Origin: Branchinecta lynchi
Lineage: Eukaryota; Arthropoda; Branchiopoda; Anostraca; Branchinectidae
Assembly: GCA_023053575.1 (NCBI GenBank)
Contig: JAKZAP010000091.1
Span: 1-64,000 of the forward strand
Length of the DNA: 64,000 nt
Reading direction: 5' to 3'
Under the pieces are notes generated by a model. The model did no database searches and was not told the DNA's origin. It worked only from the letters and a program-made list of their open reading frames with translations. Each line of letters starts with the position of its first letter. Within the stretch, counting starts at the first letter, position 1. This document shows, in pieces, positions 25,640 through 36,250 of this stretch. Position numbers and translations under genes: made by a program.

Positions 25640-25656
25640 GGTCTGATTTAACACAA
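25640..25656 (+). repeat. Landmark monomer, left 6
   Basis: It sits in module B', 2957 bp from left 5. Confidence 0.95.
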
Positions 25657-27169
25657 TGTTTGTTTTCCCACAAGGTTGGTTTTCCCGAAAGGTTTGTTTC
25701 CCCACAAGGTTGGTTTTCCCACAAGGTTGGTTTTCCCGCAGGGTTTGTTTTCCCACAAGGTTAGTTTTCCCGCAAGGTTTGTTTTCCCACAAGGTTGGTT
25801 TTCCCGAAAGGTTTGTTTCCCCATAAGGTTGGTTTTCCCACAAGGTTGGTTTTCCCGCAGGGTTTGTTTTCCCACAAGGATAGTTTTCCCGCAAGGTTTG
25901 TTTCCCCACAAGGTTTGTTTTCCCACAAGGTTTGTTTTCCCACTGTCTTGGTTTTCCCAAAAGTTTGGCTTTCCCACAAGGTTGGTTTTCCCACAAGGTT
26001 GGTTTTCCCACAAGGTTGGTTTTCGCACAAGGTTGGTTTTCCCGCAGGGTTGCTTTCCCTATAAGGTTGGTTTTCCCACAAGGTTTGTTTTCTCACAAGG
26101 ATTGTTTTCCCACTAGGTTGTTTTTCCCACTAGGTTGGTTTTCCCACAAGGTTTGTTTTCCCACAAGCTTTGTTTTCCCCCAAGATTGGTTTTCCCGCAG
26201 GGTTTGTTTTCCCACAAGGTTAGTTTTCCCGCAAGGTTTGTTTCCCCACAAGTTTTGTTTTCCCACAAGCTTTGTTTTCCCACTGTGTTGGTTTTCCCAA
26301 AAGGTTCGCTTTCCCACAAGGTTGGTTTTCCCACAAGGTTGGTTTTCCCGCAGGGTTGCTTTCCCCATAAGGTTGGTTTTCCCACAAGGTTTGTTTTCTC
26401 ACAAGGTTTGTTTTCCCACTAGGTTGTTTTTCCCACTATGTTGGTTTTCCCACAAGGTTTGTTTTCCCACAAGCTTTGTTTTCCCCCAAGGTTGTTTTTC
26501 CCACTAGGTTGGTTTTCCCACAAGGTTTGTTTTCCCACAAGCTTTGTTTTCCCCCAAGGTTGGTTTTCCCGCAAGGTTTGTTTCCCCACAAGGTTTGTTT
26601 TCCCACAAGGTTTGTTTTCCCACTGTGTTGGTTTTCCCAAAAGGTTCGCTTTCCCAAAAGGTTGGTTTTCCCACAAGGTTTGTTTCCCCACAAGGTTGGT
26701 TTTCCCACAAGGTTTGTTTTCCCGCAGGGTTTGTTTTCCAACAAGGTTAGTTTTCCCGCAAGGTTTGTTTTCCCACAAGGTTAGTTTTCCCACAAGGTTT
26801 GTTTCCCCACAAGGTTTGTTTCCCCACAAGGTTTGTTTTCCCACAAGGATTGTTTTCCCACAAGGTTTGTTTTCCCACTGTGTTGGTTTTCCCAAAAGGT
26901 TCGCTTTCCCGCAAGGTTGGTTTTCCCACAAGGTTGGTTTTCCCGCAGGGTTTGTTTCCCCATAAGGTTGGTTTTCCCAAAAGGTTTGTTTTCTCACAAG
27001 GTTTGTTTTCCCACTAGGTTGGTTTTCCCACAAGGTTTGTTTTCCCACAAGGTTTGTTTACCCACAAGGTTTGTTTTCCCCCAAGGTTGGTTTTCCCGCA
27101 AGGTTGGTTTTCCCATAAGGTTGGTTTTCCCACAAGGTTGGTTTTCCCGCAAGGTTAGTTTTCCCACAA

Positions 27170-27186
27170 GGTCTGATTTAACACAA
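27170..27186 (+). repeat. Landmark monomer, left 7
   Basis: It sits in module A', 1530 bp (90 monomers) from left 6 and 8581 bp from left 4. Confidence 0.95.
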
Positions 27187-28002
27187 TGTTTGTTTTCCCA
27201 CAAGGTTGGTTTTCCCGAAAGGTTTGTTTCCCCACAAGGTTGGTTTTCCTACAAGGTTGGTTTTCCCGCAGGGTTTGTTTTCCCACAAGGTTAGTTTTCC
27301 CGCAAGGTTTGTTTTCCCACAAGGTTGGTTTTCCCGAAAGGTTTGTTTCCCCACAAGGTTGGTTTTCCCACAAGGTTGGTTTTCCCGCAGGGTTTGTTTT
27401 CCCACAAGGTTAGTTTTCCCGCAAGGTTTGTTTCCCCACAAGGTTTGTTTTCCCACAAGGTTTGTTTTCCCACTGTGTTGGTTTTCCCAAAAGGTTCGCT
27501 TTCCCACAAGGTTGGTTTTCCCACAAGGTTGGTTTTTCCACAAGGTTGATTTTCCCGCAGGGTTGATTTCCCCGTGAGGTTGGTTTTCCCACAAGGTTTG
27601 TTTTCTCACAAGGTTTGTTTTCCCACTAAGTTGTTTTTCCCACTAGGCTGGTTTTCCCACAAGGTTTGTTTTCCCACAAGCTTTGTTTTCCCCCAAGGTT
27701 GGTTTTCCCGCAGGGTTTGTTTTCCCACAAGGTTAGTTTTCCCGCAAGGTTTGTTTCCCCACAAGGTTTGTTTTCCCACAAGGTTTGTTTTCCCACTGTG
27801 TTGGTTTTCCCAAAAGGTTCGCTTTCCCACAAGGTTGGTTTTCCCACAAGGTTGGTTTTCCCACAAGGTTGGTTTTCCCGCAGGGTTGCTTTCCCCATAA
27901 GGTTGGTTTTCCCACAAATTTTGTTTTCCCACAAGGTTTGTTTCCCTACAAGGTTTGTTTCCCCACAAGGTTTGTTTCCCCACAAGGTTTGTTTCCCCAC
28001 AA

Positions 28003-28018
28003 GGTTTGTTTTCCCCAA
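28003..28018 (+). repeat. Private 16-bp monomer, copy 6
   Basis: It lies in module A', 8581 bp after copy 1. Confidence 0.9.
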
Positions 28019-28477
28019 GGATTGTTTTCTCACAAGGTTTGTTTTCCCCCAAGGTTGGTTTTCCCGCAAGGTTTGTTTACCCACAAGGTTTGTTTTCCCA
28101 CTGTGTTGGTTTTCCCAAAAGGTTCGCTTTCCCGCAAGGTTGGTTTTCCCACAAGGTTTGTTTCCCCACAAGGTTTGTTTTCCCACAAGGTTTGTTTTCC
28201 CACAAGGTTTGTTTTCCCACAAGGTTTGTTTTCCCACAAGGTTGGTTTTCCCGAAAGGTTTGTTTCCCCACAAGGTTGGTTTTCCCACAAGGTTGGTTTT
28301 CCCGCAGGGTTTGTTTTCCCACAAGGTTAGTTTTCCCGCAAGGTTTGTTTCCCCACAAGGTTTGTTTTCCCACAAGGTTTGTTTTCCCACTGTGTTGGTT
28401 TTCCCAAAAGGTTTGTTTCCCTACAAGGTTTGTTTCCCCACAAGGTTTGTTTCCCCACAAGGTTTGTTTCCCCACAA

Positions 28478-28493
28478 GGTTTGTTTTCCCCAA
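28478..28493 (+). repeat. Private 16-bp monomer, copy 7
   Basis: It lies in module A', 8564 bp after copy 2. Confidence 0.9.
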
Positions 28494-30159
28494 GGATTGT
28501 TTTCTCACAAGGTTTGTTTTCCCACAAGGTTTGTTTCCCCACAAGGTTTGTTTCCCCAAAAGGTTTGTTTTCCCACAAGGTTAGTTTTCCCACAAGGTTT
28601 GTTTCCCCACAAGGTTTGTTTCCCCACAAGGTTTGTTTTCCCACAAGGATTGTTTTCTCACAAGGTTTGTTTTCCCACTCTGTTGGTTTTCCCAAGAGGT
28701 TCGCTTTCCCGCAAGGTTCGCTTTCCCGCAAGGTTGGTTTTCCCACAAGGTTTGTTTTCTCACAAGGTTTGTTTTCCCACTAGGTTTGTTTCCCCACAAG
28801 GTTTGTTTTCTCACAAGGTTTGTTTTCCCACAAGGTTTGTTTCCCCACAAGGTTTGTTTCCCCACAAGGTTTGTTTTCCCACAAGGATTGTTTTCTCACA
28901 AGGTTTGTTTTCCCACTGTGTTGGTTTTCCCAAGAGGTTCGCTTTCCCGCAAGGTTCGCTTTCCCGCAAGGTTGGTTTTCCCACAAGGTTTGTTTTCTCA
29001 CAAGGTTTGTTTTCCCACTAGGTTTGTTTCCCCACAAGGTTTGTTTTCTCACAAGGTTTGTTTTCCCACAAGGTTTGTTTCCCAACAAGGTTTGTTTCCC
29101 CACAAGGTTTGTTTTCCCACAAGGATTGTTTTCCCACAAGGTTTGTTTTCCCACTGTCTTGGTTTTCCCAAAAGTTTGGCTTTCCCACAAGGTTGGTTTT
29201 CCCACAAGGTTGGTTTTCCCACAAGGTTGGTTTTCGCACAAGGTTGGTTTTCCCGCAGGGTTGCTTTCCCTATAAGGTTGGTTTTCCCACAAGGTTTGTT
29301 TTCTCACAAGGTTTGTTTTCCTACTAGGTTGTTTTTCCCACTAGGTTGGTTTTCCCACAAGGTTTGTTTTCCCACAAGCTTTGTTTTCCCCCAAGATTGG
29401 TTTTCCCGCAGGGTTTGTTTTCCCACAAGGTTAGTTTTCCCGCAAGGTTTGTTTCCCCACAAGGTTTGTTTTCCCACAAGCTTTGTTTTCCCACTGTGTT
29501 GGTTTTCCCAAAAGGTTCGCTTTCCCACAAGGTTGGTTTTCCCACAAGGTTGGTTTTCCCGCAGGGTTGCTTTCCCCATAAGGTTGGTTTTCCCACAAGG
29601 TTTGTTTTCTCACAAGGTTTGTTTTCCCACTAGGTTGTTTTTCCCACTAGGTTGGTTTTCCCACAAGGTTTGTTTTCCCACAAGCTTTGTTTTCCCCCAA
29701 GGTTGTTTTTCCCACTAGGTTGGTTTTCCCACAAGGTTTGTTTTCCCACAAGCTTTGTTTTCCCCCAAGGTTGGTTTTCCCGCAAGGTTTGTTTACCCAC
29801 AAGGTTTGTTTTCCCACTGTGTTGGTTTTCCCAAAAGGTTCGCTTTCCCGCAAGTTTGGTTTTCCCACAAGGTTTGTTTCCCCACAAGGTTTGTTTTCCC
29901 ACAAGGTTTGTTTTCCCACAAGGTTGGTTTTCCCGAAAGGTTTGTTTCCCCACAAGGTTGGTTTTCCCACAAGGTTGGTTTTCCCGCAGGGTTTGTTTTC
30001 CCACAATGTTAGTTTTCCCGCAAGGTTTGTTTCCCCACAAGGTTTGTTTTCCCACAAGGTTTGTTTTCCCACTGTGTTTGTTTTCCCACAAGGTTTGTTT
30101 CCCTACAAGGTTTATTTCCCCACAAGGTTTGTTTCCCCACAAGGTTTGTTTCCCCACAA

Positions 30160-30175
30160 GGTTTGTTTTCCCCAA
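30160..30175 (+). repeat. Private 16-bp monomer, copy 8
   Basis: It lies in module B'', 8564 bp after copy 3. It is the last one seen; none was found in the right arm. Confidence 0.9.
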
Positions 30176-31246
30176 GGATTGTTTTCTCACAAGGTTTGTT
30201 TTCCCACAAGGTTTGTTTCCCCACAAGGTTTGTTTCCCCACAAGGTTTGTTTTCCCACAAGGTTAGTTTTCCCACAAGGTTTGTTTCCCCACAAGGTTTG
30301 TTTCCCCACAAGGTTTGTTTTCCCACAAGGATTGTTTTCTCACAAGGTTTGTTTTCCCACTGTGTTGGTTTTCCCAAGAGGTTCGCTTTCCCGCAAGGTT
30401 CGCTTTCCCGCAAGGTTGGTTTTCCCACAAGGTTTGTTTTCTCACAAGGTTTGTTTTCCCACAAGGTTTGTTTCCCCACAAGGTTTGTTTCCCCACAAGG
30501 TTTGTTTTCCCACAAGGATTGTTTTCTCACAAGGTTTGTTTTCCCACTGTGTTGGTTTTCCCAAGAGGTTCGCTTTCCCGCAAGGTTCGCTTTCCCGCAA
30601 GGTTGGTTTTCCCACAAGGTTTGTTTTCTCACAAGGTTTGTTTTCCCACTAGGTTTGTTTTCCCACAAGGTTTGTTTTCTCACATGGTTTGTTTTCCCAA
30701 AAGGTTTGTTTTCCCACAAGGTTTGTTTTGCCACAAGGTTGGTTTTCCAGAAAGGTTTGTTTCCCCACAAGGTTGGTTTTCCCACAAGGTTTGTTTTCCC
30801 GCAGGGATTGTTTTCCCATAAGGTTAGTTTTCCCGCAAGGTTTGTTTTCCCACAAGGTTAGTTTTCCCACAAGGTTTGTTTCCCCACAAGGTTTGTTTCC
30901 CCACAAGGTTTGTTTTCCCACAAGGATTGTTTTCTCACAAGGTTTGTTTTCCCACTGTGTTGGTTTTCCCAAAAGGTTCGCTTTCCCGCAAGGTTGGTTT
31001 TCCCACAAGGTTGGTTTTCCCGCAGGGTTTGTTTCCCCATAAGGTTGGTTTTCCCACAAGGTTTGTTTTCTCACAAGGTTTGTTTTCCCACTAGGTTGGT
31101 TTTCCCACAAGGTTTGTTTTCCCACAAGGTTTGTTTACCCACAAGGTTTGTTTTCCCCCAAGGTTGGTTTTCCCGCAAGGTTGGTTTTCCCATAAGGTTG
31201 GTTTTCCCACAAGGTTGGTTTTCCCGCAAGGTTAGTTTTCCCACAA

Positions 31247-31263
31247 GGTCTGATTTAACACAA
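31247..31263 (+). repeat. Landmark monomer, left 8
   Basis: It sits in module B'', 8564 bp from left 5. It is the last landmark before the inversion. Confidence 0.95.
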
Positions 31264-33149
31264 TGTTTGTTTTCCCACAAGGTTGGTTTTCCCGAAAGGT
31301 TTGTTTCCCCACAAGGTTGGTTTTCCCACAAGGTTGGTTTTCCCGCAGGGTTTGTTTTCCCACAAGGTTAGTTTTCCCGCAAGGTTTGTTTTCCCACAAG
31401 GTTGGTTTTCCCGAAAGGTTTGTTTCCCCACAAGGTTGGTTTTCCCACAAGGTTGGATTTCCCGCAGGGTTTGTTTTCCCACAAGGATAGTTTTCCCGCA
31501 AGGTTTGTTTCCCCACAAGGTTTGTTTTCCCACAAGGTTTGTTTTCCCACTGTCTTGGTTTTCCCAAAAGTTTGGCTTTCCCACAAGGTTGGTTTTCCCA
31601 CAAGGTTGGTTTTCCCACAAGGTTGGTTTTCGCACAAGGTTGGTTTTCCCGCAGGGTTGCTTTCCCTATAAGGTTGGTTTTCCCACAAGGTTTGTTTTCT
31701 CACAAGGTTTGTTTTCCCACTAGGTTGTTTTTCCCACTAGGTTGGTTTTCCCACAAGGTTTGTTTTCCCACAAGCTTTGTTTTCCCCCAAGATTGGTTTT
31801 CCCGCAGGGTTTGTTTTCCCACAAGGTTAGTTTTCCCGCAAGGTTTGTTTCCCCACAAGGTTTGTTTTCCCACAAGCTTTGTTTACCCACTGTGTTGGTT
31901 TTCCCAAAAGGTTCGCTTTCCCACAAGGTTGGTTTTCCCACAAGGTTGGTTTTCCCGCAGGGTTGCTTTCCCCATAAGGTTGGTTTTCCCACAAGGTTTG
32001 TTTTCTCACAAGGTTTGTTTTCCCACTAGGTTGTTTTTCCCACTAGGTTGGTTTTCCCACAAGGTTTGTTTTCCCACAAGCTTTGTTTTCCCCCGAGGTT
32101 GTTTTTCCCACTAGGTTGGTTTTCCCACAAGGTTTGTTTTCCCACAAGCTTTGTTTTCCCCCAAGGTTGGTTTTCCCGCAAGGTTTGTTTACCCACAAGG
32201 TTTGTTTTCCCACTGTGTTGGTTTTCCCAAAAGGTTCGCTTTCCCGCAAGGTTGGTTTTCCCACAAGGTTTGTTTCCCCACAAGGTTTGTTTTCCCACAA
32301 GGTTTGTTTTCCCACAAGGTTTGTTTTCCCGAAAGGTTTGTTTCCCCACAAGGTTGGTTTTCCCAGAAGGTTGGTTTTCCCGCAGGGTTTGTTTTCCCAC
32401 AAGGTTAGTTTTCCCGCAAGGTTTGTTTCCCCACAAGGTTTGTTTTCCCACAAGGTTTGTTTTCCCACTGTGTTGGTTTTCCCAAAAGGTTCGCTTTCCC
32501 AAAAGGTTGGTTTTCCCACAAGGTTGGTTTTCCCACAAGGTTGGTTTTCCCGCAGGGTTGCTTTCCCCATAAGGTTGGTTTCCCCAAAAGATTCGCTTTC
32601 CCGCAAGGCTGGTTTTCCCACAAGGTTTGTTTCCCCACAAGCTTTGTTTCCCCACAAGGTTTGTTTTCCCACAAGGTTTGTTTTCCCACAAGGTTGGTTT
32701 TCCCGAAAGGTTTGTTTCCCATCAAGGTTGGTTTTCCCACAAGGTTGGTTTTCCCGCAAGGTTGGTTTACCCACAAGGTTTGTTTTCCCACTGTGTTGGT
32801 TTTCCCAAAAGGTTCGCTTTCCCGCAAGGTTGGTTTTCCCACAAGGTTTGTTTCCCCACAAGGTTTGTTTTCCCACAAGGTTTGTTTTCCCACAAGGTTG
32901 GTTTTCCCGAAAGGTTTGTTTACCCACAAGGTTGGTTTTCCCACAAGGTTGGTTTTCCCGCAGGGTTTGTTTTCCCACAAGGTTAGTTTTCCCGCAAGGT
33001 TTGTTTCCCCACAAGGTTTGTTTTCCCACAAGGTTTGTTTTCCCACTGTGTTGGTTTTCCCAAAAGGTTCGCTTTCCCAAAAGGTTGGTTTTCCCACAAG
33101 GTTGGTTTTCCCACAAGGTTGGTTTTCCCGCAGGGTTGCTTTCCCCATA

Positions 33150-34138
33150 AGGTTGGTTTTCCCAAAAGGTTCGCTTTCCCGCAAGGCTGGTTTTCCCACA
33201 AGGTTTGTTTCCCCACAATGTTTGTTTTCTCACAAGCTTTGTTTTTCCACAAGGTTAGTTTTCCCGAAAGGTTTGTTTCCCCACAAGGTTGGTTTTCCCA
33301 CAAGGCTGGTTTTCCCGCAGGGTTTGTTTTCCCACAAGGTTAGTTTTCCCCCAAGGTTTGTTTTCCCACAAGGTTAGTTTTCCCACAAGGTTTGTTTCCC
33401 CACAAGGTTTGTTTCCCCACAAGGTTTGTTTTCCCACAAGGATTGTTTTCTCACAAGGTTTGTTTTCCCACTGTGTTGGTTTTCCCAAGAGGTTCGCTTT
33501 CCCGCAAGGTTCGCTTTCCCGCAAGGTTGGTTTTCCCACAAGGTTTGTTTTCTCACAAGGTTTGTGTTCCCACTAGGTTTGTTTCCCCACAAGGTTTGTT
33601 TTCTCACAAGGTTTGTTTTCCCACAAGGTTAGTTTTCCCACAAGGCTTGTTTTCCCACAAGGTTTGTTTTGCCACAAGGTTGGTTTTCCAGAAAGGTTTG
33701 TTTCCCCACAAGGTTGGTTTTCCCACAAGGTTTGTTTTCCCGCAGGGTTTGTTTTCCCACAAGGTTAGTTTTCCCGCAAGGTTTGTTTTCCCACAAGGTT
33801 AGTTTTCCCACAAGGTTTGTTTCCCCACAAGGTTTGTTTCCCCACAAGATTTGTTTTCCCACAAGGATTGTTTTCCCACAAGGTTTGTTTTCCCACTGTG
33901 TTGGTTTTCCCAAAAGGTTCGCTTTCCCGCAAGGTTGGTTTTCCCACAAGGTTGGTTTTCCCGCAGGGTTTGTTTCCCCATAAGGTTAGTTTTCCCAAAA
34001 GGTTTGTTTTCTCACAAGGTTTGTTTTCCCACTAGGTTGGTTTTCCCACAAGGTTTGTTTTCCCACGAGGTTTGTTTACCCACAAGGTTTGTTTTCCCCC
34101 AAGGTTGGTTTTCCCGCAAGGTTGGTTTTCCCATAAGG
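33150..34138 (+). repeat. Truncated module ending at the inversion
   Basis: The variant order matches about 17,590-18,540, offset about 15.56-15.60 kb. It includes the CGCAAGGCTGG monomers, the TGTGTTCCC change and the CACAAGGCTTG variant. In the earlier copy the array continues through the landmark monomer at 18589. Here it stops after a CCCATAA monomer at the flip, so the landmark is missing. Confidence 0.75.
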
Positions 34139-34156
34139 ACCTTGTGGGGAAACAAA
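34125..34156. other. Spacer-free inversion junction of the array
   Basis: The direct-orientation array ends in a CCCATAAGG monomer end at 34130-34138. One base (A, 34139) follows, and then reverse-orientation monomers start with CCTTGTGGGG at 34140. The local core AAGG-A-CCTT (34135-34143) is a short palindrome with a 1-bp centre. There is no linker, target-site duplication or foreign DNA. Reading outward, the two arms do not show the same order of variants. The left end is in the register of position about 18,540 and the right end in the register of about 19,400, so this is not a symmetric fold-back. It may be a true inversion breakpoint or an assembly join of two oppositely oriented copies. 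Confidence 0.95.
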
Positions 34157-34940
34157 CCTTGTGGGAAAACAAACCTTGTGAGAAAACAAACCTTGTGGGA
34201 AAACAAACCTTGTGGGAAAACCAACCTTATGGGGAAAGCAACCCTGCGGGGAAACCAACCTTGTGGGAAAACCAACCTTGTGGGAAAACCAACCTTGTGG
34301 GAAAGCGAACCTTTTGGGAAAACCAACACAGTGGGAAAACAAACCTTGTGGGAAAACAAACCTTGTGGGGAAACAAACCTTGCGGGAAAACTAACCTTGT
34401 GGGAAAACAAACCCTGCGGGAAAACCAACCTTGGGGGAAAACAAAGCTTGTGGGAAAACAAACCTTGTGGGAAAACCAGCCTAGTGGGAAAAACAACCTA
34501 GTGGGAAAACAAACCTTGTGAGAAAACAAACCTTGTGGGAAAACCAACCTCATGGGGAAAGCAACCCTGCGGGAAAATCAACCTTGTGGAAAAACCAACC
34601 TTGTGGGAAAACCAACCTTGTGGGAAAACGAACCTTTTGGGAAAACCAACACAGTGGGAAAACAAACCTTGTGGGAAAACAAACCTTGTGGGGAAACAAA
34701 CCTTGCGGGAAAACTAACCTTGTGGGAAAACAAACCCTGCGGGAAAACCAACCTTGTGGGAAAACCAACCTTGTGGGGAAACAAACCTTTCGGGAAAACC
34801 AACCTTGTGGGAAAACAAACCTTGCGGGAAAACTAACCTTGTGGGAAAACAAACCCTGCGGGAAAACCAACCTTGTGGGAAAACCAACCTTGTGGGGAAA
34901 CAAACCTTTCGGGAAAACCAACCTTGTGGGAAAACAAACA

Positions 34941-34957
34941 TTGTGTTAAATCAGACC
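34941..34957 (-). repeat. Landmark monomer, right 1
   Basis: It reads TTGTGTTAAATCAGACC on the + strand, 802 bp after the inversion. Its flanks match left 4 in module A (mirror sum about 53,546). Confidence 0.95.
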
Positions 34958-35841
34958 TTGTGGGAAAACTAACCTTGCGGGAAAACCAACCTTGTGGGAA
35001 AACCAACCTTATGGGAAAACCAACCTTGCGGGAAAACCAACCTTGGGGGAAAACAAACCTTGTGGGTAAACAAACCTTGTGGGAAAACAAACCTTGTGGG
35101 AAAACCAACCTAGTGGGAAAACAAACCTTGTGAGAAAACAAACCTTTTGGGAAAACCAACCTTATGGGGAAACAAACCCTGCGGGAAAACCAACCTTGTG
35201 GGAAAACCAACCTTGCGGGAAAGCGAACCTTTTGGGAAAACCAACACAGTGGGAAAACAAACTTTGTGGGAAAACAATCCTTGTGGGAAAACAAACCTTG
35301 TGGGGAAACAAACCTTGTGGGGAAACAAACCTTGTGGGAAAACTAACCTTGTGGGAAAACAAACCTTGCGGGAAAACTAACCTTGTGGGAAAACAAACCC
35401 TGCGGGAAAACAAACCTTGTGGGAAAACCAACCTTGTGGGGAAACAAACCTTTCTGTAAAACCAACCTTGTGGCAAAACAAACCTTGTGGGAAAACAAGC
35501 CTTGTGGGAAAACAAACCTTGTGGGAAAACAAACCTTGTGAGAAAACAAACCTTGTGGGGAAACAAACCTAGTGGGAACACAAACCTTGTGAGAAAACAA
35601 CCCTTGTGGGAAAACCAACCTTGCGGGAAAGCGAACCTTGCGGGAAAGCGAACCTCTTGGGAAAACCAACACAGTGGGAAAACAAACCTTGTGAGAAAAC
35701 AATCCTTGTGGGAAAACAAACCTTGTGGGGAAAAAAACCTTGTGGGGAAACAAACCTTGTGGGAAAACTAACCTTGTGGGAAAACAAACCTTGCGGGAAA
35801 ACTAACCTTGTGGGAAAACAAACCCTGCGGGAAAACCAGCC

Positions 35842-36250
35842 TTGTGGGAAAGCGAACCTTTTGGGAAAACCAACCTTATGGGGAAAGCAACCCTGCGGGA
35901 AAACCAACCTTGTGGGAAAACCAACCTTGTGGGAAAACCAACCTTTTGGGAAAGCGAACCTTTTGGGAAAACCAACACAGTGGGAAAACAAACCTTGTGG
36001 GAAAACAAACCTTGTGGGGAAACAAACCTTGTGGGAAAACCAGCCTTGCGGGAAAGCGAACCTTTTGGGAAAACCAACCTTATGGGGAAAGCAACCCTGC
36101 GGGAAAACCAACCTTGTGGGAAAACCAACCTTGTGGGAAAACCAACCTTTTGGGAAAGCGAACCTTTTGGGAAAACCAACACAGTGGGAAAACAAACCTT
36201 GTGGGAAAACAAACCTTGTGGGGAAACAAACCTTGCGGGAAAACTAACCT
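35842..36250 (-). repeat. 204-bp (12-monomer) tandem duplication
   Basis: The string containing the CCTTATGGGG/CAACCCTGCGGG pair and two CCTTTTGGG monomers before the CACAGTGGG marker occurs twice, 204 bp apart. A further copy about 410-580 bp downstream lies in a slightly different context. The left arm has the corresponding unit once near 17,520-17,630 and near 32,470 and 33,040. Confidence 0.7.

Larger units (their letters stand above)
23790..26570 (+). repeat. Expansion module B', second copy of B
   Basis: This segment matches 20,830-23,055 at an offset of 2957 bp and 29,400-32,110 at an offset of 5607 bp. Shared rare markers include the TTTTCCCACAAGCTTTG monomer pair beside CCCACTG, the CTGTC-TTGG/TTTGGC pair, and the landmark monomer. 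A private GGGTTGGTT change near 24,605 and an ACAAGTTTTG change near 26,250 distinguish it. Confidence 0.75.
26686..31619 (+). repeat. Expansion modules A'-B'', second copy of A-B
   Basis: This is a copy of 18106-23055, about 8.57 kb downstream. Relative to the first copy, three monomers are missing near 28,040 and two extra ones are present near 28,210, giving the observed 17-bp change in offset. It shares the rare CCCCGTGAGG variant (near 27,570 here, 18,990 in the first copy), which supports direct copying. Confidence 0.8.
1..34138 (+). repeat. Left arm: monomers in direct orientation
   Basis: Every monomer here reads GGTT(T/G/A)G...CCC(A/G)CAA on the + strand, about 2,000 copies with no orientation switch. 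The T-rich strand is the + strand. The region 1-19.3 kb has a mirror copy on the right. The region from about 19.4 to 33 kb is an expansion not matched on the right. The final stretch (about 33.15-34.14 kb) repeats the variant order of about 17.59-18.54 kb and ends abruptly at the flip. Confidence 0.97.

Noticed and set aside
34125..34156. Transposon insertion or recombinase site at the inversion
   Set aside because: There is no foreign sequence, terminal inverted repeat or target duplication. The short palindrome is just two monomer ends meeting.
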